37,947 nt of DNA from a virus: positions 1 through 37,947 of the IMG/VR virus record IMGVR_UViG_3300042876_000652. One strand, 5' to 3'. Of this stretch, positions 22,308 to 30,800 are shown piece by piece. The notes below the pieces were generated by a model, which saw only the letters and a list, made by a program, of their open reading frames with translations, had not been told where the DNA came from and did no database searches. Positions within the stretch are counted from its first letter, which is position 1; every line of letters starts with the position of its first letter. The position numbers were made by a program, and so were the translations under genes.

Positions 22308-23461
22308 ACCCATTTCGCCGGAAAGGCCCCTTTAAGCCCTCCCGAGGTGCTCACCCCTTGCTTGGGTGGGCCACCACCCTCCTCGCAAGAATTAAGCAGG
22401 GTCTAAACGCCTTCACGGCCACCTTGGAAGTGTCCCTGGTCCGTCTGGCGGACCCAGAGGTCCCGGTGGTCACCTCGGGCACCTTCAACGGCCACGCATT
22501 CACCGAGGCCGTGCTGCGGCAGCTGGTGGAGACCTACAACTTCGCCGCGCAGCCCGCCCCCATCAAGCTCACCCATGCCGACAAACAGGGCCCGTCTGCC
22601 GGGTGGGTGAAGGGGCTACGCCTGGGCGAGTTCACGCCTCCAGGCCAAGCGCGGCCTCGGAAGGCCTTGATGGCCACCCTGGCCCCCAACGATCTGGGGC
22701 GCGCCAAGGTCAAGTCGGGTGAATACCTCATGCGGTCGATCGAAGCGTGGCCGCCTACCCATCCCAGCAACCCGACGCCTGGGAAGTGGAACTTCAAGGC
22801 GCTTGCCCTTCTGGGCAACGACAGCCCCGCCTGCCCAAACCTTGGCCCCCTCACGTTGGCGGAAGACGCCAGCGAGGTCGAAGTGGCCGTCCTGGCCCTT
22901 GCCTTGGACGACGAATCCCCCAACCCCGGCGGCACCTTGCCGCCCGCCTCAGAAGGAGCAGCAACCATGTTGACTGCCGAACAGCAGGCGGCCCTGGACA
23001 AGGCCGCCGCAACCGAAAAGACCAATGCCGACCTCACCAAGAAGAACGCGGATCTGGAAGCCAAGCTCGCGGCCCAGACGCTGGCGACCGACACCGCCAC
23101 GGTGAAGGCCAGCCTGGAAGGCCTGGTGAAGGAATCCAAGATCACCCCGGCCCAGGCCATCACCCTCGCCGCCGTGATGCTGGCGCTGCCCAGCGAGGGC
23201 GAAGTCAACCTCGCGGACGGCAAGCCCATGAAGCCCAGGGAAGCGCTCCTGGCTGCCCTGGCCGAAGGATCCGCCCACAACCTCAAGGATCCCCTCCGGG
23301 TGCCCGGCAAGGCTCCGGCAGAGCTTGCGGCTGGCGCGAAGGGCAACAAGTCCAAGGCCATGTCGGACCTGGTGGACAAGTTCAAGAAGGAAGGCAAGAC
23401 CCACGCCGATGCCGTGGCCTGCGCCGCCCAGGAATTGGACAAGCCCGATACCGCTGAATAG
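22304..23461 (+). CDS. Head maturation protease with C-terminal scaffold (Mu gpI-like)
   Basis: This 385-residue protein overlaps the portal gene by 4 bases. Its N-terminal part (EVPVVTSGTFNGHAFTEAVLRQLVETYNFAAQPAPIKLTHADKQGPSAGWVKGLRLGEF) matches Mu-like I proteases. The C-terminal ~165 residues form a coiled-coil scaffold (ALDKAAATEKTNADLTKKNADLEAKLAAQ) and a Lys-rich end. The same scaffold can also be made from an internal start. The protein is expected to assemble the capsid and then degrade the scaffold. Confidence 0.88.
   Translation: MNPFRRKGPFKPSRGAHPLLGWATTLLARIKQGLNAFTATLEVSLVRLADPEVPVVTSGTFNGHAFTEAVLRQLVETYNFAAQPAPIKLTHADKQGPSAGWVKGLRLGEFTPPGQARPRKALMATLAPNDLGRAKVKSGEYLMRSIEAWPPTHPSNPTPGKWNFKALALLGNDSPACPNLGPLTLAEDASEVEVAVLALALDDESPNPGGTLPPASEGAATMLTAEQQAALDKAAATEKTNADLTKKNADLEAKLAAQTLATDTATVKASLEGLVKESKITPAQAITLAAVMLALPSEGEVNLADGKPMKPREALLAALAEGSAHNLKDPLRVPGKAPAELAAGAKGNKSKAMSDLVDKFKKEGKTHADAVACAAQELDKPDTAE
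22967..23461 (+). CDS. Internal-start scaffold protein nested in protease gene (gpZ-like)
   Basis: ATG at 22967 (Met222 of the protease) follows AGAAGGAG at 22951-22958, a strong ribosome-binding site inside the longer gene, and is in frame with it. The product of 164 residues is just the coiled-coil scaffold domain. Mu uses the same arrangement (gene Z inside gene I), which supplies scaffold in excess over protease. The start is chosen from the site; production is inferred. Confidence 0.7.
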   Translation: MLTAEQQAALDKAAATEKTNADLTKKNADLEAKLAAQTLATDTATVKASLEGLVKESKITPAQAITLAAVMLALPSEGEVNLADGKPMKPREALLAALAEGSAHNLKDPLRVPGKAPAELAAGAKGNKSKAMSDLVDKFKKEGKTHADAVACAAQELDKPDTAE

Positions 23462-23465
23462 CCCA

Positions 23466-23497
23466 CCCGGGGCCCGCCAGCAAGCGCGGGGCCCGGG
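23466..23497 (+). other. GC-rich hairpin after the scaffold gene
   Basis: CCCGGGGCCCGC (23466-23477) pairs with GCGGGGCCCGGG (23486-23497) over an 8-base loop, with one internal mismatch. No T-run follows, so it is not a classical terminator. It may slow, stabilise or process the mRNA between scaffold and decoration genes. Confidence 0.5.
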
Positions 23498-23551
23498 GAC
23501 CACCTTCCCCGGCTCTTCCCCCTCCCATCAACCCTTTCAGGAGATCCCTTT

Positions 23552-23929
23552 ATGTCCCAATACGGACTCACCCTCAACGTCCCCATCACCACCGATGTCA
23601 CGGCCATGCACGCGGCCTACGAGGACCCAGCCACCGGCGTGGCCGTGGTGCCGAATGTGGCCAAGGCCAAGTGCATCGGCATCTTCGTCGAAGACACCTT
23701 GGCAGCGGCTGGCCTGGCCGCCGTCGCCACCGAGGGCGTGCAGCCTGCCGTGGCTGGCGCCGCGCTCGCCATCAACGACAGCGTCACCACTGACAACCAG
23801 GGCCGCATGGTCGTGGCCGCCGGGGCTGGTGGCGACAAAGTCTGGTGCATCGGCTTCGCCCGGAACGTCGTGACGGCCGCCGGAGACACGGTGGACATCC
23901 TCATCAACCCCCACCTGGTCGTGATCTAG
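23552..23929 (+). CDS. Capsid decoration/cement protein (DUF2190-like)
   Basis: This 125-residue protein starts with ATG behind CAGGAGATCC. The composition is Ala/Val/Gly-rich with repeated strands: ATEGVQPAVAGAALAINDSVTTDNQGRMVVAAGAGGDKVWCIGFARNVVTAAGDTVDILI. This is the pattern of DUF2190 capsid cement proteins that sit on the capsid surface. Its position between scaffold and major capsid is typical. Confidence 0.78.
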   Translation: MSQYGLTLNVPITTDVTAMHAAYEDPATGVAVVPNVAKAKCIGIFVEDTLAAAGLAAVATEGVQPAVAGAALAINDSVTTDNQGRMVVAAGAGGDKVWCIGFARNVVTAAGDTVDILINPHLVVI

Positions 23930-24014
23930 GCCCCGGCCTGGATCCACCTGGGCCGTGAGGCCCTGACCAACCCCTCCCCCGTCACATCTTCAGACCTTCT
24001 TTAGGAGCCAAGCA

Positions 24015-24968
24015 ATGCTGCACATCGCTGATGTCATCAACATGCTCCCCGGCACCTCCATCGCCTACAAGGGCGACGGGGGCATCGTGGGGGATCTCTT
24101 CAACACCATTCCGGTGGAACTCGAAGCCGGAACCTACACCCAGTTCGGACGGGAGTTCGCCTTCCGCATGGTGGATCCCTCCATGTCCCGGCTGGGCGAG
24201 GCGGCGGAGATCGACTTCTCCGAATCCCAGGAACCCTACCTGGCAAAGCCCCAGGCCCTCAAGGCGGCCATCCCCTACGACATCGAGAACCTCACCCCCA
24301 TTCAGGTGAATCGGGTTCAGCAGACCGTCACGGGCCTCACCGACACCCTCAACCGGTGGCGGGAGAAGCAGGGCTTCACCCTGGTGGATAGCTTCACCAA
24401 GGATGCTGTTGCCGCCAGCTGGGCGCTCGATGCCTCCGATCCCATCAAGGATGCCAAGACCCTTGGCCAGAAGCTGGCCATGCCTGCCAACTTCGGTGTC
24501 ATTGGCAAGCGGGTCTTTGACCGGCTGCAGTACCACCCCAAGGTGATTGCACTCCGTGCCAATACCCGCCCGGGCTCCCTCACTCGGGAAGACCTGGCCG
24601 CCATCTTCGAGGTGGATCAGATCTTCGTGCCCACCATGAAGGCGAATACCGCCGTGCGTGGCCGGGCCGAGGTGCTGGACTACATCTGGGGCGACACCTT
24701 CTTCCTGGGCCACAAGGCTCCCACCCAGGAGATCGGCACCGAGCAGATCACCTTCGCCGCCCTGCTCCAGCTCCAGAACTTCAGTATCAAGGGCGCCAAC
24801 CGCGAATCCCAGGTCTACTCCTCTTCCGAGAAGGGAACCCTGGTGCGCGTCTGGGAGAACGAAGACCGAGGCTTCTCGGGCACCGCCATGGTGCAGGTGG
24901 GTCGCAAGTTCGACATGAAGCAGATCGCCGCTGACCTCGGTCGCGGCCTCTCCGGGATCCTGGCCTAG
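24015..24968 (+). CDS. Major capsid protein (Mu gpT/HK97-type)
   Basis: This 317-residue protein starts with ATG behind AGGAGCC. Its N-terminal arm (MLHIADVINMLPGTSIAYKGDGGIVGDLFNTIPVELEAGTYTQFGREFAF) leads into PYLAKPQALKAAIPYDIENLTPIQVNRVQQTVTGLTDTLNRWREKQGF. The C-terminal half contains ADVA-type strands and LGHKAPTQEIGTEQITFAALLQL. Length, composition and location after scaffold and decoration genes identify it as the HK97-fold capsid subunit. Highly biased, GC-rich codon use suggests high expression. Confidence 0.9.
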   Translation: MLHIADVINMLPGTSIAYKGDGGIVGDLFNTIPVELEAGTYTQFGREFAFRMVDPSMSRLGEAAEIDFSESQEPYLAKPQALKAAIPYDIENLTPIQVNRVQQTVTGLTDTLNRWREKQGFTLVDSFTKDAVAASWALDASDPIKDAKTLGQKLAMPANFGVIGKRVFDRLQYHPKVIALRANTRPGSLTREDLAAIFEVDQIFVPTMKANTAVRGRAEVLDYIWGDTFFLGHKAPTQEIGTEQITFAALLQLQNFSIKGANRESQVYSSSEKGTLVRVWENEDRGFSGTAMVQVGRKFDMKQIAADLGRGLSGILA

Positions 24969-24970
24969 CC

Positions 24971-25384
24971 ATGGCCTGGTTCGCCCCCGCCGATCTCGGA
25001 GCCCGGCTATCCGCCCTGGAGCTGCGTCAGCTCTCCACGGGGGATGGCCGGGCCACGGCCCCGGACGACACGGTGCTGCAAACCGTCTTGGACCGTGCCG
25101 AGACGGAGGTCCGCAGCGTCCTTTCTGGGCGCGGCGTGCTTGCGGCCACCAAGCCCGCCGGGGCCTTGGCGGACATCGCACTCGACCTGGCGGTGGAGGC
25201 GCTCTTCCTCCGCCAGCCAGGGATGTCCGCCAAGATCCCCGAAGGCTTCGACAGCCGCCTGAAGCGTTCCCGCCAGCTCCTGGACCGCTATGCCACCGGG
25301 GAAATCCCCATCGCCACCTTGCCCGTGTCCCACCGCTTGGCGGCCATCAATCCGGCCTCCTCGGTGGATGGAGCTTTCCGATGA
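24971..25384 (+). CDS. Head-tail connector, DUF1320 (Mu gp36-like)
   Basis: This 137-residue protein is helical (ADLGARLSALELRQLSTGDGRATAPDDTVLQTVLDRAETEVRSVLSGRG, then ADIALDLAVEALFLRQPG and RLKRSRQLLDRYATGE). This is the DUF1320 pattern of Mu-like gp36 proteins that form the adaptor ring below the portal. It starts 2 bases after the capsid stop and is coupled to the next gene by a 4-base overlap. Confidence 0.88.
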   Translation: MAWFAPADLGARLSALELRQLSTGDGRATAPDDTVLQTVLDRAETEVRSVLSGRGVLAATKPAGALADIALDLAVEALFLRQPGMSAKIPEGFDSRLKRSRQLLDRYATGEIPIATLPVSHRLAAINPASSVDGAFR

Positions 25385-25983
25385 CGCCTTCCGAGCTGCT
25401 CCGCAACATCCAAGGCATGCAGGACCGGGCCAATAACCCGGCTCCGGTGCTTAAAGCCATCGGTGACCTGATGGTGGCAAGCGCGGATCGCAACTTTGAG
25501 GCCGAGGGCCGTCCGGCCTGGAAGCCAGTCAAGCCAGCCACAGCGAAGCGGAAGGCCGAGGCGGGACACAGCAAGATCCTCATGTGGTCAGGCAACCTGG
25601 CTCGGTCCATCACCTTCAAGGTGAAAGGCCAGGGCGTGGTGATGGGCTCAAACCTGCGCTATGCCCGCATCCACAATGAGGGCGGCAGCATCCACCGTCC
25701 GGCCCATGAGCAGAGGCTCCGCTTCCGTTTGGATGCGCGTGGGAATTACCTCAGCCAACAGAATCTTCAGATTGGGCCTCTCCGGATGCGAAATGCGGGC
25801 GCATCACTCGTTTTCGCGTCCAACAAACACAAGCGGGCCGCGGCGCACGTCTTTACTGTCGGGGCCTACGACATCCCCATGCCAGCGCGGCCCTTCCTGA
25901 CCTTCCAACCCGGCGAAGCCGAGTCCTATGGCGGCATGGTCATGAAATTCGTTGTGACCGGCCAGATCGGAGGCCAGCCGTGA
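25381..25983 (+). CDS. Virion morphogenesis protein (Mu gpG-like tail completion)
   Basis: This 200-residue protein resembles the phage virion morphogenesis family (PF05069). It opens with a helical LLRNIQGMQDRANNPAPVLKAIGDLMVASADRNFEAEGRPAWKP. TAKRKAEAGHSKILMWSGNLARSITFKVKGQGVVMGSNLRYARIHNEGGSI follows, and RPFLTF is near the end. A charged insertion (about residues 117-150) is present. It is expected to join head and tail. It is followed by a TGATG overlap to the next gene. Confidence 0.88.
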   Translation: MTPSELLRNIQGMQDRANNPAPVLKAIGDLMVASADRNFEAEGRPAWKPVKPATAKRKAEAGHSKILMWSGNLARSITFKVKGQGVVMGSNLRYARIHNEGGSIHRPAHEQRLRFRLDARGNYLSQQNLQIGPLRMRNAGASLVFASNKHKRAAAHVFTVGAYDIPMPARPFLTFQPGEAESYGGMVMKFVVTGQIGGQP

Positions 25984-26375
25984 TGACCATCGAAGCCATC
26001 GAGCTAGAGGCCGTCACCAACCTCTTGGCCATGAACCTTCCCGAGCTGGCGGGCTTCGCCATCGACAGCCTGGCCGGCCAGGTGGATCTGGAGAACGACC
26101 AGCTCCAGGTCGCCACCCCCAGCCTGCTGATAGCTGTGGTGGGCGCTGATCACGCCGGAGGCGCTGCCGCCGAAGCCGACACCTTCCAGATGGCCTTCGT
26201 GGCCGTGGTGCCTGGCATGGACCAGAAGGTCCGCCGCCAAACCGCCATGGATGCCCTCCTGGGTGTCCGCAAGTGGATGGACGAATACGACACCCCTTAC
26301 CTCCCTACCTCAACCCGCACGGAGCGCCTGCACCCCCTGGTGGTTGCCGCGCTCTTTGCCAACCGGATCGGATAA
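25983..26375 (+). CDS. Tail terminator-like protein, DUF1834 (Mu gp37-like)
   Basis: This 130-residue protein has its ATG at 25983 inside TGATG overlapping the previous stop; a GTG one codon upstream is possible. The pattern IEAIELEAVTNLLAMNLPELAGFAIDSLAG ... DTFQMAFVAVVPG ... QTAMDALLGVRKWM ... RLHPLVVAALFANRIG fits DUF1834/gp37 proteins that cap the tail tube at the head side. The order connector, gpG-like, gp37-like is conserved in Mu-like phages. Confidence 0.75.
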   Translation: MTIEAIELEAVTNLLAMNLPELAGFAIDSLAGQVDLENDQLQVATPSLLIAVVGADHAGGAAAEADTFQMAFVAVVPGMDQKVRRQTAMDALLGVRKWMDEYDTPYLPTSTRTERLHPLVVAALFANRIG

Positions 26376-26378
26376 CCC

Positions 26379-26570
26379 ATGCCGAAGGCCACCTCCACCC
26401 TGTCCACCCTCTGCCTGAACAAGAGCAACGACGCCTCCATCCCTGAGAAGGGCCTGGAGCTGCCTGCCGGTGTGGCCACCCCTGTCACGGCCCAGCAGGC
26501 GGCCTACCTCGCCAGTCTGCCTGGCGTGGTGATCACGCCCGATTCCGGCGCAGCCAAAGCCCAGCCCTGA
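26379..26570 (+). CDS. Small tail-region protein, DUF2635-like (gp38 type)
   Basis: This 63-residue protein has the segment EKGLELPAGVATPVTAQQAAYLASLPGVVITP. That resembles the short DUF2635 proteins found directly after gp37 in Mu-like phages. In those phages the segment (P.G.e.P....w...l..GdV) is similar. The function is unknown and the match is by pattern and position. Confidence 0.6.
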   Translation: MPKATSTLSTLCLNKSNDASIPEKGLELPAGVATPVTAQQAAYLASLPGVVITPDSGAAKAQP

Positions 26571-26620
26571 CCCTATCCCGTCCCCAATCCACCCTCTGAC
26601 CCTTTTCAAGGAGATCACGC

Positions 26621-27289
26621 ATGGCCACCGCAACCTTCAACCGGAAAGCCATCCAGACCGCCCCCGGTTACCTCTATCTGGTCGCCACCCCGGCTTCGGT
26701 GGTGGCCACCACCCCCGCCACCATCGTCAAGGAGCTGCTGGAAAACTTCTACGTGGATGGCACCATCTGCGGCGCCCTCAAGGCAGGGGTGAAGCCCTGG
26801 AAAGTGCTGGACGCCAACGGCCTCAATGCCTCCATCAAACAGAAGCCGGTGGCGGTGCCGTCCAACGACGCGCCGGACGAAACCATCGGCTACGAGGATG
26901 TGGCCTTCGAGGGCGACACCACGGTGCTGGATGTGACCGTGGCGGCGTTCAAGGACATCCTCAGCGCCGCTGCTGGCCAGATCCTGACGACCGCTGCCAG
27001 CCTCACCCAGGCGGGCCGCGATACGCTTCTCGGGGGTGGTCAGCGGAATGTCACCACCTACCTGGGGCTCTACCGCTACGAGTCCCGCGAGTTCCCTGGA
27101 GAATTCCGCAATGTCCTCATCCCGGCCATCGTCTTCAATCTCGATGGCGCCAGCCCCTTGAACAAGGGCAAGGCTCGCGAGCTGAAGGTCAAGTTCAAGG
27201 CCCAGGACAGCGGCCTGCTTTACGATCCCGTCACCGGCAAGCCCGTGATCTGGGTCGAGGACTATGTCACTGCTGCGAAGACGGCCTAA
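26621..27289 (+). CDS. Major tail tube protein (siphovirus type)
   Basis: This 222-residue protein starts with ATG behind AAGGAGATC. It is beta-rich with Ala/Thr/Val repeats (TPATIVKELLENFYVDGTICG ... DETIGYEDVAFEGDTTVLDVTVAAFKDILSAAAGQILT ... YLGLYRYESREFPGEFRNVLIPAIVF). Length and position before the chaperone and tape measure identify a tail tube subunit. No separate sheath gene is present, so the tail is expected to be long and non-contractile. Confidence 0.78.
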   Translation: MATATFNRKAIQTAPGYLYLVATPASVVATTPATIVKELLENFYVDGTICGALKAGVKPWKVLDANGLNASIKQKPVAVPSNDAPDETIGYEDVAFEGDTTVLDVTVAAFKDILSAAAGQILTTAASLTQAGRDTLLGGGQRNVTTYLGLYRYESREFPGEFRNVLIPAIVFNLDGASPLNKGKARELKVKFKAQDSGLLYDPVTGKPVIWVEDYVTAAKTA

Positions 27290-27292
27290 ACC

Positions 27293-27640
27293 ATGACGAT
27301 CCAGAAGAAGAAACTCTCCCAGATCCACATGGACATGGCCCTCCAGTTGGCCCCCCGGCTTGCCGAGTCGGGGGTGTCCACGGAGATGGTGGCCACCTAT
27401 CTGGCTACGGCGGCCCAGCTCCTCAAGGCTCGAAAGGAACCGGCGGTGCTGGAAACGCTCATCGACCAGGCCGCCGAAATCCCCGCCACGGAAGCAGCGG
27501 GGTTGCTCGCTGATTTTTTCGAGCAATTCAAGAGCTGGAACACGCTTTCCCTCGGCTCTTTGAAGCTTCCGGGGATGGAAGCACCTGTGAAGACGGCGAA
27601 AAACAGGCCGTCGTCCCAGGCCTCCTCGTCGCCCAACTGA
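27293..27640 (+). CDS. Tail assembly chaperone, short form (gpG-like)
   Basis: This 115-residue protein starts 4 bases after the tail tube stop. Helical composition (MDMALQLAPRLAESGVSTEMVATYLATAAQLLKARKEPAVLETLIDQAAEIPATEAAGLLADFFEQFKSWN) and a short Ser/Pro-rich end are typical for the N-terminal chaperone that binds the tape measure. The frame ends at 27640, well before the tape measure gene, leaving space for a -1 frame extension. Confidence 0.78.
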   Translation: MTIQKKKLSQIHMDMALQLAPRLAESGVSTEMVATYLATAAQLLKARKEPAVLETLIDQAAEIPATEAAGLLADFFEQFKSWNTLSLGSLKLPGMEAPVKTAKNRPSSQASSSPN

Positions 27641-27831
27641 TCGCGCCTGAGGCGGGGGGGTGGGAGGCTGCCTCCCTCCTCCCCGCCGAATACGCCCTCG
27701 CTTGGGCCGAGAAGATCCTCCATGACCGCCGCTGGATCGCCTATGAAAAGGCCCTCCTGATTCACGCCAGCGCCCTGCCTGCCTTCCGAGGCGGGCCTTC
27801 CCCCGAACCACCTTCCCCCCCTGAGGATTGA
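27293..27831 (+). CDS. Tail chaperone long form by -1 frameshift (gpGT-like)
   Basis: The -1 frame is open from the slip region to the stop at 27829-27831. It encodes a good protein segment (QAVVPGLLVAQLIAPEAGGWEAASLLPAEYALAWAEKILHDRRWIAYEKALLIHASALPAF) that does not have its own start. The stop overlaps the tape measure ATG. A candidate slippery heptamer, G AAA AAC at 27598-27604 in the zero frame, would join 104 and 75 residues (179 in total). This GT-type arrangement is widespread in siphophages; the exact slip site is inferred. Confidence 0.7.
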
Positions 27832-30800
27832 TGGGCACTTACAAGGTTGAGGTCGAGTTCATCGCCCAGGTTGAGCAGCTGAAAGGCCAGCTCGCCCAGG
27901 CGATGGCCTCGATCAAGGGCACCGATGCCTCCGCCACCACCGCCACCACCACCTTGGGGCGAATGGGGGCGGAGGGTGCGGCAGCAGGGCAGAAGATCAA
28001 GAAGGGGGCCGATGAGGCCGGGCAGGGTCTTAAGGGTTTAGCTGGAACAACCAAGGATGCCAGCTCAGATATGGGAAGTGCCCTCACGGGCTTGATTGGC
28101 AAGATCGGCCTGGTGGCAGCTGCATGGAAGGCCGTGAAGTCAGTCTTCGGTTTCGGGGAAATGGGCATCGAATTCAACTCGGCCATGGAGACGGCCCAGT
28201 TGGGCATTGCCAGCCTCATCGCTGCCCAAAGCAAGTTGACGGATGAGTCTGGTCGAGAGCTGAAAGGACGCGAAGCGCTGAATGCCGCTTTGGTTCTTTC
28301 CTCTGACCAAATGCAAAAGCTCAAAATCGCCGGACTGGAGACGGTGGCCACCACCCAGCAGCTGGTGGTCGCCTACCAGCAGGCCCTTGGTGTTGGGCTA
28401 TCCGTCGGCATGAGCCTGGATGAGATCCGGGAGATCACCATCAAGATCACCCAGGCGGCCTCGGCCCTGGGTGTTCCCCTGAACCAGCTCGCGGAAGAGG
28501 TCCGCGATCTGCTTCAGGGCAATATCAATCCGCGCAACACCCGCATTGCCACGGCCCTCCATATCACCAACGAAGAGGTGCGGGCATGGCAGGCCGCAGG
28601 CGGCCACACCCTGGCGGATGAACTCAACAAGCGCATGGAGGCCTTCGGCATCGCGGGCGAGAAAGCCGCACTCACCTGGTCGGGTGTGACCTCCAATGTG
28701 ATCGAGGCTAGCCAGACCATGGCCGGGGCCATGACCCAGCCGCTTTTTGATCGAATTAAAACGGGTCTTCAAAACGCCCTAAAGGATGCCTTCGATCTGA
28801 AGAACGCCCGCATCAGTGATGTATTTTCGGGGTTGGTTGAAGGTGGGCAGATCTTTTCAGAGGCATTGGGGAAACTGGTGCAGGATGCGCTGGCGGGCCT
28901 CATCAACATGCTGCAAGACCTGTCGGCATGGTTAAAAGCCAATGAGGAGGAAGTCCGATCCTTTACCTCAGATGTCGGCACCCTTGCCAGCTTTGTTGGC
29001 GGTGCCCTTGCTGAGGGCATCCGTGTCGTCACATATCTCTTGGGGCTACTTGTCACGACATTGGGATCCTTGTCAGGGTTCCTTCCCGCGCTGGTGGCTG
29101 GGCTGATTGCGGGGGCAGCCGTGAACGCGATCTATGCCATTAGCCTCGAAGGCATCGGGGCTGCCGCGCTTAGCGCATCCCTGGCCGTGAAGACCTTCCT
29201 GGCGTCCCTTGGGCCTGTTGGTTGGGCTGCCATCGCGGTAGGTGTTCTGGCAGGGGCCTTCACCTACATGAGTGGTGAGGCGGACAGGGCACATGCCAGC
29301 ACTATGGAGCTTCTGGATATTGAGGCGAAACAAACCAGGGGAACGGCTGATCTTGCCAAACAGTATCTGGATCTGGCCCACGCCCTTGATAAGGGCGGCC
29401 TTTCGGTGGATCAAACCCGCTCCAAAAAGGAGCAGTTGCGGCTGGTCATTGAAAAGCTCAAGTCAGCCATGCCCGAATATCGGGATCAGTTGGACAAGAT
29501 CACCGGCAGCTATAAGGAGCAGCGCGAACAACTTGAAGCCATCATCCGCCTGAAGAATGCCCAACCCGAGGCGCAGTACCGGGCCAAGTTGGATGAAGCC
29601 GCTGCCGCAGTCAAAGAAGCGGAAGCCCTGGGTAAGTTGATCCTGATTGATGCGAACAACGAAGACCCCAATGCGCCCTATGCGGCACCACTGGGTGCTC
29701 GGGATAAGTTCACGTCCCTTCTGGAACACGCCAAAGCCGCCAAAGCGGAGGCTGATGCCCTAAAGAAGACCATCATTGAACTGCCCCAGTCTGTAGACAT
29801 CAATCCGAGGGACACTCCGAAGCCGGAGGCATCGGATCGTTCCGGCATCATCTCCGCCAGGGAAATCGAGGCCCGCCTTGCGGCCATCCAGGCTTCCTCT
29901 GAAGAGAAGATCACGCTGGAGCAGCAGAAACAGGCCGCATTGGCGCGGGCAAAGTCTGAGTATCTCCAGGAAGCCGCCCATATCGAGAAAGAGGCGGCGG
30001 AAGGCAAGTTCGACGGCAACCAGGCCGGAGTGGATGCCCTGTGGGCTGCCAACATCGAGCGCCGGAAGAACCGGGAAGCCGCCATTGAGCGCGAATTCTC
30101 TGACAAACGGATCCAGATGGAAGGCGATCTCCAGGCCCGGCTGACGGCTGGAGAAGAAGGTGGGCTTCAGCAGCGGCTTGAGGCTGTGCGGAAGCACTAT
30201 GACAAGCTCCGTCAAGACGCGAAGATCCTCCGCACCGCCCAGATGACCGATGCCGATATGGCGGCCCAATATGAGGACATCAAGCGAGCCGAGGATGCCG
30301 CCAAGGAACGCGCCCGTCAGGACCAGATCCGCGCTGACCTCGGCAAGCTGAAACAGGAGCTGGCGGAGCTGGCTCAGATCAAGGGCCGGGCCTTGAGCTT
30401 TGAAGAGCAGGCAGAAGTCTTGGATCGGTTTGCGGCGAAGTCGAAGGAAGCGGCGGAGGCTGTGGCCAAGCTGCGTGAGGAATTGCAGGTCAATGGCTCC
30501 GCCTCGAAAGGTTGGTTTGCTGGGATCAAGGATTGGGTCACCCAGGCCGGTAATGCCTTCCAGACCTTCAAGACGCTTGCGACCGGGGTCATGAACGGCG
30601 TGGAACAGGCCTTCACCCGTGGTATCTCAGGATTGCTTTCCAGGCAGATGAGCTTTGGCCAGGCCATGAAGGCCATCTGGCAGGGCATCGCTCAGACCGT
30701 TATCCAGGCCGTGGCTCAGATGATCGCCCGATGGCTTGCCATGGCCCTCGCCAAAAAGATCCTCGGCATCCAAGAGAATGCCGCTGACGGCAGCCGCACG

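Noticed and set aside
23982-25181. Leftward 399-residue open frame opposite the capsid gene
   Set aside because: Shadow of a strongly biased capsid gene; no start site, no motifs.
26615-27838. Leftward 407-residue open frame opposite tail tube and chaperone genes
   Set aside because: Shadow frame with Gly/Arg/His-rich translation; it conflicts with three well-supported plus-strand genes.
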